Of a DNA stretch of 64,000 nt, positions 58,028-64,000 are shown in pieces; position 1 is the stretch's first letter; each line of letters opens with the position of its first letter. The notes under the pieces are model-generated. The model had not been told where the DNA came from, ran no database searches, and saw nothing but the letters and a program-made list of their open reading frames with translations. The stretch comes from Hyphomicrobium_A sp965243865. GTDB taxonomy: Bacteria > Pseudomonadota > Alphaproteobacteria > Rhizobiales > Hyphomicrobiaceae. The DNA lies in contig NZ_OZ251603.1 of the NCBI RefSeq assembly GCF_965243865.1, positions 2,852,001 through 2,916,000 of the forward strand. The letters run 5' to 3'. A program made the position numbers and the translations under genes.

Positions 58028-59497
58028 ATGTCGCTCTCTACCAGCCTCAATACGGCGATATCGAGCCTCGCTACCACGGCGGAGCAAACGTCTGTGCTCT
58101 CGCGCAATGTTGCGCGCGCGGGCGACACTACAGCCTCGCGCAAAAATGCCGAGGTCGTCACGATCCCGGGTTACGGAGTGCGCCTCGCCTCCGTGGCTCG
58201 CGTCGTCAACACGGCACTCTTCAATAATGTGCTCGTCTCGACCTCGACCGCTGCCGGTCAGGACGCAATCGTATCTTCGCTTGAGAAGCTGCAGCAGAGC
58301 CTGAGCGACACCGAGCTCGACGCCTCCCCGGCGGCGAAGCTGCAGAAACTGTCGGACGCCATCCAACAGCTTTCTGCAGCACCAGATAGCCTTGCGACCG
58401 CGCAGTCTGCGGTCGCCGCGGCACGCGATATGGCACGCACGCTCAACGAGGCAACCACCCTCGTCCAGAACGTGCGCGCCGAGGCCGACGCTGGCATCGC
58501 TGGTTCGGTCAACACGCTGAATACCCTCCTGTCGCGCTTCGAATCCGTGAATGCGGAAATCGTCAAAGGGACGCGGTCCGGAGCCGATATTACCGACTAC
58601 GAGGATCAGCGCGATCAGATCATCATGCAGATCTCCGAGGAGGTTGGGGTCAAGACGATCACCCGCTCCGACAACAGCATGGCGATCTATACCGATAGCG
58701 GCGTCACGCTGTTCGACACGACACCGCGCACCATCACGTTCCAGCAGACCGGCACCTACGCGGCGGGCACAACCGGCAACGCTGTTTACGCTGATGGTGT
58801 TCCGATCACCGGCCCCTCGGCGACCATGGGCGTCACCTCCGGACGCATCGCTGGTCTGGCCAAAGTCCGCGATGACATCGCCGTCACCTATCAGAGCCAA
58901 CTCGACGAAATCGCCCGCGGTCTCATCACAGCATTCTCCGAAAGCGACCAGAGCGCCGTTCCCTCGCTGGCGGATGCGACCGGGTTGTTCACATGGAGCG
59001 GCTCGCCCGCAGTTCCCGCTAGTGGCACGATCGTCGCTGGCCTCGCCGGCTCGATAAGCATCAATGCGCTGGTCGATCCCGACCAGGGTGGCGACGCTAC
59101 GCTGTTGCGAGACGGGGGCATCAACGGCGCAGCGTACCTCTACAACACCGATGGCGCCGCAGCATTCACCGATCGCATCAACGAGCAGTTGGACAAGCTG
59201 GGCGGCACGCAGTCGTTCGACGCGACGACCAAGCTGTCGTCGTCGGCAACGCTGTTGGGCCTGGCGTCAGCATCGGCAGGCTGGCTCTCGGAGACGCGCA
59301 CGGCGGCAAACGAAGAAGCCGAATACCGCTACACCCTGCTCGACCGTTCTTCTGAGGCGCTCAACAAGGTTACGGGCATCAACCTCGACGAGGAAATGAC
59401 GCTGATGCTCGAACTGGAGCGCACATATCAGGCATCCAGCAAGCTGATCTCGACCATAAATCAGATGCTCGATACGTTGTTGGCAGCAGCGGGATAA
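58028..59497 (+). CDS. flgK: hook-filament junction protein FlgK
   Basis: A 489-residue hook-associated protein 1. It has the N-terminal helix (MSLSTSLNTAISSLATTAEQTSVLSRNVARAGDTTASRKNAEV), FlgK mid domain (DYEDQRDQIIMQISEEVGVKTI) and the C-terminal LDEEMTLMLELERTYQASSKLISTINQMLDTLLAAAG. In the hook-filament junction it joins hook and FlgL. Ribosome site weak. The stop is four bases before flgL. Confidence 0.95.
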   Translation: MSLSTSLNTAISSLATTAEQTSVLSRNVARAGDTTASRKNAEVVTIPGYGVRLASVARVVNTALFNNVLVSTSTAAGQDAIVSSLEKLQQSLSDTELDASPAAKLQKLSDAIQQLSAAPDSLATAQSAVAAARDMARTLNEATTLVQNVRAEADAGIAGSVNTLNTLLSRFESVNAEIVKGTRSGADITDYEDQRDQIIMQISEEVGVKTITRSDNSMAIYTDSGVTLFDTTPRTITFQQTGTYAAGTTGNAVYADGVPITGPSATMGVTSGRIAGLAKVRDDIAVTYQSQLDEIARGLITAFSESDQSAVPSLADATGLFTWSGSPAVPASGTIVAGLAGSISINALVDPDQGGDATLLRDGGINGAAYLYNTDGAAAFTDRINEQLDKLGGTQSFDATTKLSSSATLLGLASASAGWLSETRTAANEEAEYRYTLLDRSSEALNKVTGINLDEEMTLMLELERTYQASSKLISTINQMLDTLLAAAG

Positions 59498-59501
59498 TGG
59501 C

Positions 59502-60551
59502 ATGAAGACGACCTTCATCTCCACCAGCGCACTTTCCGCCGCAACGCGTCAGTCCCTGATGAAGGTGCAGCAGGAGCTGGCTGACGCGCAGAAGGAGGTG
59601 CTCACGGAGCGGTTCGCCGACGTGGGCATGCAGCTGGGCTATCGCACCGGCCAGTCGATATCGCTGCGCCAGGACTACGCCCGTCTCACAACCATGATCG
59701 AGACCAACTCGACGGTGTCGTCGCGCCTCGAAGCGACGCAGACGACACTTCAGAATCTTGCCGATACCGCGCAGGATTTCTCCGAGCAGCTTCTCGCCTT
59801 GCGCATGGGTGGCAGCAATGCGCTTGGCGCGCAGACGGATGCAACGAGCCGCCTCGATGGCTTCCTCGACATCATGAACATGTCGTTCAGCAGCGGCTAC
59901 CTGTTCGCGGGCGTGAACTCCGACGTAAAGCCGCTTACCGACTACTTCGCAACGCCGACGTCTACCAGCAAGCAGAGCGTTGATGATGCATTCTTCGCCG
60001 AATTCGGCTTCTCCCAATCGGATCCCGCGGTATCCACGATCTCCGCCGCGGACATGGAGAACTTTCTCAACACGACGTTCGCCGACGTATTCGAAGATCC
60101 GTCGTGGAGTGCTAACTGGTCATCGGCGTCGTCGGACAACATGCGCAGCCGCATCTCCAGCAGCGAGCTGATCGAGACATCGACCAACGCCAACGAAAGC
60201 GCTTTCCGCAAGCTGGCCATGGCCTACACCATGGTGGCCGATCTCGGCACCTCGACCCTCGGCCAGCCGGCGTATGAGGCGCTCATCGATAAGGCGATTA
60301 CCGTCGTCAATGAAGCTGTCCAGCAGATTGGCGACCAGCAGTCGAAGCTCGGAGTCGCTGAGCAGCGCGTCACCGACGCGAGCGATCGCATGTCGCTTCA
60401 GATCGACATTCTAACCACTCAGATAACCTCGCTCGAAGGCGTCGACCCCAACGAGGCGGCGACCAGAGTGAACCAGCTGCTAACCCAGATTGAGACCTCA
60501 TACGCGCTGACCGCGCGCATCATGGGACTGAGTATCCTGAACTACCTGTAA
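59502..60551 (+). CDS. flgL: hook-filament junction protein FlgL
   Basis: A 349-residue hook-associated protein 3. N-terminal KTTFISTSALSAATRQSLMKVQQELADAQKEVLTERFADVGMQLGYRTGQSISLRQ is a flagellin-like D0/D1 helix; the C-terminal helix is TQITSLEGVDPNEAATRVNQLLTQIETSYALTARIMGLSILNYL. It is closely coupled to flgK. Like other Rhizobiales FlgL it has a short central domain. Confidence 0.93.
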   Translation: MKTTFISTSALSAATRQSLMKVQQELADAQKEVLTERFADVGMQLGYRTGQSISLRQDYARLTTMIETNSTVSSRLEATQTTLQNLADTAQDFSEQLLALRMGGSNALGAQTDATSRLDGFLDIMNMSFSSGYLFAGVNSDVKPLTDYFATPTSTSKQSVDDAFFAEFGFSQSDPAVSTISAADMENFLNTTFADVFEDPSWSANWSSASSDNMRSRISSSELIETSTNANESAFRKLAMAYTMVADLGTSTLGQPAYEALIDKAITVVNEAVQQIGDQQSKLGVAEQRVTDASDRMSLQIDILTTQITSLEGVDPNEAATRVNQLLTQIETSYALTARIMGLSILNYL

Positions 60552-60595
60552 CCTGTCGGGCGCAACGCACAACACCTCTGACCCCGGATCGACAA

Positions 60596-60943
60596 ATGTA
60601 CCAATTCCCTTACGCCGACACGATGGAGAGCAGCCCGCAACTCGCGCGCGAACGCGAGCGGCAGGTGTTCGAGCGCTGTTTGGAGCTCTTCAGAGCCGCG
60701 GAGGAGAAAGGCGCAGGTTCGCGCGAGGCGATCGAGGCGTTGACATTCTGCCAGCGCGTCTGGGCCACCTTGCTAGAGGATCTGGCCAACCCCGAGAACG
60801 CGCTGCCGAAGGAGCTGCGCGCCGAGATCATCTCGATCGGTCTTTGGGCGGTGCGAGAATCCGAGAGCATCCGCCTCGGCAAATCGAAGGACTTCAAGCC
60901 TTTGATCGAGGTGACAACGGCACTCTACGAAGGGCTGAAATGA
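60596..60943 (+). CDS. flaF: flagellar biosynthesis regulator FlaF
   Basis: A 115-residue helical protein that in Caulobacter and Rhizobiales acts with FlbT on flagellin synthesis. Features: SSPQLARERERQVFERCLELFRAAEEKGAGSREAIEALTFCQRVWATLLEDLANPENALPKELRAEIISIGLWAVRESESIRLGKSKDFKPLIEVTTALYEGLK. Its stop overlaps the flbT start (ATGA), so they are coupled, matching the conserved flaF-flbT pair. Confidence 0.92.
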   Translation: MYQFPYADTMESSPQLARERERQVFERCLELFRAAEEKGAGSREAIEALTFCQRVWATLLEDLANPENALPKELRAEIISIGLWAVRESESIRLGKSKDFKPLIEVTTALYEGLK

Positions 60944-61374
60944 AAAAACTACAAATATCGCTGAAGCCGGGGGAGCGCATCTACGTCAACGGAGCCGTGC
61001 TCAAGGTCGATCGCAAGGTCTCGATTGAATTCCTCAATGACGTGACTTTCCTTCTGGAGCATCACGTCATCCACCCCGACGACACCAAGACGCCGCTGCG
61101 TCAGCTCTACTTCATCATACAGACGGTGCTCATCGATCCGGCCAACAGCGGCGATGCGCATGCGATGTTTTACCAATCTCTTGCCTCGCTCGATGCATCG
61201 GTCGACAACGCCACCATTCGCGAGGGATTGACTGACGTCCGCGACTTCTTCGACCGCGGGCGCCCATTCGACGCCCTCAAAGTGCTCCGCTCGCTCTTCC
61301 CCATTGAGGAATCGATCCTCAGCCAGAGCAAGCGCAAGGAGCCTGGGACTCTAGATCAACACCCAACGCACTGA
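60940..61374 (+). CDS. flbT: flagellin mRNA regulator FlbT
   Basis: A 144-residue protein that in Caulobacter binds flagellin mRNA and represses it until the hook is done. Typical segments are LKPGERIYVNGAVLKVDRKVSIEFLNDVTFLLEHHVI and TPLRQLYFIIQTVLIDP, with a C-terminal helix region DALKVLRSLFPIEESIL. The ATG overlaps flaF by four bases; FlbT-FlaF coupling fits their paired roles. A longer in-frame start within flaF is a shadow. Confidence 0.93.
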   Translation: MKKLQISLKPGERIYVNGAVLKVDRKVSIEFLNDVTFLLEHHVIHPDDTKTPLRQLYFIIQTVLIDPANSGDAHAMFYQSLASLDASVDNATIREGLTDVRDFFDRGRPFDALKVLRSLFPIEESILSQSKRKEPGTLDQHPTH

Positions 61375-61383
61375 GGCGGGCCC

Positions 61384-61800
61384 ATGGTTACGGTCAACAC
61401 CACGACAGCGACGAACGCGACGACCACGAATAAGAGCACCACGGAGACGACGAACTCCGCCGCTTCCCTGGACTATACTGCCTTCTTGCGGCTGCTGATC
61501 GCGCAGATGCAGAACCAGGATCCAACGAACCCCACCGACGCTAACGAGTGGATGGGGCAGATCGCGTCGTTCTCGAACGTCGAGCAGGCAATTCAGACGA
61601 ACGCCAAGCTTGATTCCTTGATGACGTCGATGGCCCTCAACCAGATCGACGGTATCATCGGCCGCACAGTCACCGCCACCACCGACGATGGCACGATCTC
61701 CGGCAAGGTTGAATCGGTGCGCATCATTTCCGGCGGCGCCGTTGCCATCCTGGAGGACGGGACTCGCCTGCTTCTCGGCGAAGGCGTGGAAATCTCCTGA
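61384..61800 (+). CDS. flgD: flagellar hook cap protein FlgD
   Basis: A 138-residue short FlgD, the scaffold on which FlgE is polymerised. The first 35 residues are Thr/Asn-rich, then LDYTAFLRLLIAQMQNQDPTNPTDANEWMGQIASFSNVEQAIQTNAKLDSLMTSMALNQIDGIIGRTVTA is the family core. It lacks the large C-terminal domain of enteric FlgD, as is usual in Rhizobiales. Its stop overlaps the fliQ start by one base (TGATG). Confidence 0.92.
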   Translation: MVTVNTTTATNATTTNKSTTETTNSAASLDYTAFLRLLIAQMQNQDPTNPTDANEWMGQIASFSNVEQAIQTNAKLDSLMTSMALNQIDGIIGRTVTATTDDGTISGKVESVRIISGGAVAILEDGTRLLLGEGVEIS

Positions 61801-62066
61801 TGAACCAGGCCGACGCGCTCGACATCGTGCAGTCCGCCATCTGGACCATTATCGTGGCTTCAAGCCCCGCCGTCGTGGCCGCGATGGCTGTCGGCATCGT
61901 CATCGCGCTCCTGCAGGCGTTGACTCAGGTCCAGGAAATCACGCTGACCTTCATCCCGAAGATCATCGCCACGCTGCTGGTCACCTCCCTCATGGCCCCC
62001 TTCATCGGCACGGTGATCTACGCCTTCGCCGAGCAGATTTACGGCCGCATCCAGAACGGATTCTAG
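61800..62066 (+). CDS. fliQ: flagellar export protein FliQ
   Basis: An 88-residue protein with two membrane helices and the FliQ pattern (ALDIVQSAIWTIIVASSPAVVAAMAVGIVIALLQALTQVQEITLTFIPKIIATLLVTSLMAPFIGTVIYAFAEQIYGRI). It belongs to the flagellar type III export gate with FliP, FliR and FlhA. It starts one base inside the flgD stop. Confidence 0.95.
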   Translation: MNQADALDIVQSAIWTIIVASSPAVVAAMAVGIVIALLQALTQVQEITLTFIPKIIATLLVTSLMAPFIGTVIYAFAEQIYGRIQNGF

Positions 62067-62119
62067 TGCGCCGGCTCTGGCCAGGGCACCTTCGCGCAAG
62101 GTTCGCGGGCTAACTCTTG

Positions 62120-62135
62120 CCCCTCGTTCGAGGGG
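62120..62135 (+). promoter_or_regulatory. hairpin over the flhA ribosome site
   Basis: CCCCTCG (62120-62126) and CGAGGGG (62129-62135) pair with a 2-base centre, or 5 bp with a 6-base loop. The right arm AGGGG is the ribosome site of flhA, 5 bases before ATG 62141. The base pairing could limit flhA translation. Confidence 0.4.
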
Positions 62136-62140
62136 ACCAT

Positions 62141-64000
62141 ATGGCCGAATCTATCGTCACGTCGGCGCCGGCGGTCAAACGTGCCGGCAATCAGGATGTA
62201 AGCCTTGCCATCGGCATCGTCTTCATTTTGGCGGTGCTGTTCCTGCCGTTGCCGTCGACCCTGATCGACATCGGGCTCGCCATCTCGATCGCCCTTGCCG
62301 TCCTCATCCTGATGGTGGCCCTGTGGATTCAGCGGCCACTCGACTTCTCGGCCTTCCCCACCGTGCTGCTGATCGCCACGATATTGCGATTATCGCTCAA
62401 CATCGCCACCACGCGCCTCATTCTCTCGCACGGGGCGGAGGGCTATACCGCGGCCGGGCACGTCATTGCCGGCTTCTCCAACTTCGTCATGAGCGGCGAC
62501 TTCATGATCGGTACGATCGTGTTCGTCATCCTCATCACGGTCAACTTTCTCGTCATCACAAAGGGTGCAACGCGTATTGCCGAGGTCGGTGCCCGCTTCA
62601 CTCTCGACGCCATCCCCGGCAAGCAGATGGCCATCGACGCCGACCTTTCCGCCGGCCTCATCGACGAGAAAGAGGCTATGCACCGCCGCCGCGAGCTTGA
62701 AGAGGAAAGCGCCTTCTTCGGCTCCATGGACGGTGCATCGAAGTTCGTGCGTGGCGATGCCATCGCCGGTCTCATCATCACCGCGATCAACGTCTTCGGC
62801 GGCATCGTCATTGGCGTGACGCGCCATGACCTGTCGTTCTCCGAGGCCTCCGACGTCTACACCAAGCTGTCGGTCGGTGACGGTCTCGTCACCCAGATCC
62901 CGGCGCTGATCATCTCGCTCGCGGCAGGCCTTCTCGTCTCCAAAGGCGGCACCCGCGGCAGCGCCGAGAAGGCGGTATTCGGTCAGCTCGGCAACCACCC
63001 TCGCGCTCTGACGCTGGCCGGCGTCGTCATGTTCGTACTGGCCTTGTCGCCGGGCCTGCCGTTCCTCCCCTTCGCCGTTCTCGGATCGAGCATGGTCTTC
63101 ATCGCCTATGCCATCCCGCGCCGCCACGCCGCCGCCAAGGCAGCCGAGGATGCGCGCGCACACGAGGCCAAGCTCAAGGCCGAGGAGGAAGTGCGCCAGT
63201 CGGTCAAGGAATCGCTCAAGACCGTCGAGCTGGAGCTGTGCCTCGGCAAGCAGATCTCTGGCACACTCATGGCGGCCCACAGCGAGCTGGCGCAGCGCGT
63301 CAGCAAGATGCGTCACCGCTTTGCGCGCCAATACGGCTTCGTCGTGCCCGAAATCCGCCTGACCGACGACCTGTCGATCCCGCCCAAGAGCTACCAGATC
63401 AAGATTCACGGGACGGTCGTAGCAAGCGAGGAGCTGCGCATCGGCGACGTTCTCGTCATCATCGGCGACGGCAAGCCGCCGAACGTGCCCGGTGATGAAA
63501 CGCGCGAGCCGGCCTTCGGCATGAAGGCGATGTGGACATCCGAGATGTTCACCAGCGCCCTTCAGCGTGACGGCTTCTCCGCCGTCGACAACATGTCGGT
63601 GATGCTGACCCACCTTGGCGAGGTCATCCGCAACAACCTTGCGCAGCTCCTGTCCTATAAGGACATGCGCACCCTGCTCGATCGCCTCGAGCCTGAGTAT
63701 CGCCGCCTGATCGAAGAAATCATTCCCTCGCGCATCTCCAATTCGGGGCTGCAAGCAGTATTGAAGCTGCTGCTCGCCGAGCGCATCTCGATCCGCAACC
63801 TGCATCTCATCCTCGAAGCCATCGCCGAAATCGCGCCGCACGCCTCCCGCTCCGAGCAGATCGCCGAGCACGTGCGCCTGCGCATGGCGCAGCAGATTTG
63901 TGGCGAGATGGCCGACGAAGGCGTGCTCAAGGTGCTCCGTCTCGGTAACCGTTGGGAGCTGGCCTTCCATCAGAGCCTCAAGCGCGATGCCAAGGGCGAG
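62141..64000 (+). CDS. flhA: flagellar export gate protein FlhA, 5' part
   Basis: The first 620 residues of FlhA; the gene continues beyond the window. It has eight N-terminal membrane helices with the conserved segment GFSNFVMSGDFMIGTIVFVILITVNFLVITKGATRIAEVGARFTLDAIPGKQMAIDADLSAGLIDEKEAMHRRRELEEESAFFGSMDGASKFVRGDAIAGL (the FHIPEP region, with KQMAIDADLSAG), and then a cytosolic domain that binds export substrates and chaperones. GAGGGGACC precedes the ATG. It is co-directional with fliQ, 75 bases downstream. Confidence 0.96.
   Translation, partial: MAESIVTSAPAVKRAGNQDVSLAIGIVFILAVLFLPLPSTLIDIGLAISIALAVLILMVALWIQRPLDFSAFPTVLLIATILRLSLNIATTRLILSHGAEGYTAAGHVIAGFSNFVMSGDFMIGTIVFVILITVNFLVITKGATRIAEVGARFTLDAIPGKQMAIDADLSAGLIDEKEAMHRRRELEEESAFFGSMDGASKFVRGDAIAGLIITAINVFGGIVIGVTRHDLSFSEASDVYTKLSVGDGLVTQIPALIISLAAGLLVSKGGTRGSAEKAVFGQLGNHPRALTLAGVVMFVLALSPGLPFLPFAVLGSSMVFIAYAIPRRHAAAKAAEDARAHEAKLKAEEEVRQSVKESLKTVELELCLGKQISGTLMAAHSELAQRVSKMRHRFARQYGFVVPEIRLTDDLSIPPKSYQIKIHGTVVASEELRIGDVLVIIGDGKPPNVPGDETREPAFGMKAMWTSEMFTSALQRDGFSAVDNMSVMLTHLGEVIRNNLAQLLSYKDMRTLLDRLEPEYRRLIEEIIPSRISNSGLQAVLKLLLAERISIRNLHLILEAIAEIAPHASRSEQIAEHVRLRMAQQICGEMADEGVLKVLRLGNRWELAFHQSLKRDAKGE

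Noticed and set aside
62390..63970. 526-codon minus-strand open frame opposite flhA
   Set aside because: flhA on the plus strand carries all family motifs; this is its antisense shadow.

Overview
The window reads as chromosome of a high-GC alphaproteobacterium of the order Hyphomicrobiales, most like a methylotrophic, sulfur-oxidising Hyphomicrobium. This rests on three things seen together: three genes of the ethylmalonyl-CoA pathway (mutase, crotonyl-CoA carboxylase/reductase, methylsuccinyl-CoA dehydrogenase), a methanethiol oxidase operon (mtoX, SCO1, mauG) beside a full sox cluster, and an FtcR-type flagellar locus in the order known from Rhizobiales. No insertion sequence, prophage or CRISPR array was seen.

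Layout. 0-6 kb: end of a secreted CAP-domain protein, a polysaccharide flippase, small proteins, a D,D-carboxypeptidase with a lysine-rich tail, a membrane protein and the magnesium channel MgtE. 6.05-6.6 kb: a gene-free stretch with a possible small RNA (TATAAT box, then a U-tailed hairpin). 6.6-11 kb: a LysR regulator divergent from mtoX-SCO1-mauG, the methanethiol oxidase and its likely copper and maturation partners. 11-21 kb: two divergent sox operons, soxA-X-S-R-T leftward and soxY-Z-B-C-D plus a cytochrome/flavoprotein pair (soxE-like, soxF) rightward. Methanethiol oxidised by MtoX yields sulfide, formaldehyde and peroxide; the Sox and sulfide dehydrogenase enzymes can take the sulfur on to sulfate.

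21-32 kb is the most unusual region. Leftward, a Nif11-like small protein, an unknown 100-residue protein, an acyl-CoA dehydrogenase-fold enzyme lacking the catalytic glutamate, and a PAS/GAF histidine kinase with a FixJ/StyR-type regulator could be one transcript. Rightward run a 1-Cys peroxiredoxin, an AlkB/XylM-fold membrane di-iron oxygenase with altered histidine boxes, a truncated haemoglobin, a XylA-like ferredoxin-NAD(P)H reductase and an Irr/Fur regulator; an azoreductase and an AhpD-like protein flank them. I infer a regulated oxygenase system for an unknown small substrate, possibly a volatile C1 or sulfur compound given its neighbours.

32-45 kb: lipoprotein, MHS-family transporter, tRNA-Leu(CAA), AI-2E-family permease, a degenerate tandem repeat, and the ethylmalonyl-CoA pathway genes. 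45-55 kb: a HlyD-like adaptor with a PilZ-bearing cellulose-synthase-like glycosyltransferase, two cyclic-nucleotide-domain proteins (one fused to a thioredoxin-reductase-like module without its CxxC), a BtuF-like protein and membrane proteins. 55.9-64 kb: ftcR, flgE, flgK, flgL, flaF, flbT, flgD, fliQ and flhA, the last cut by the window end.
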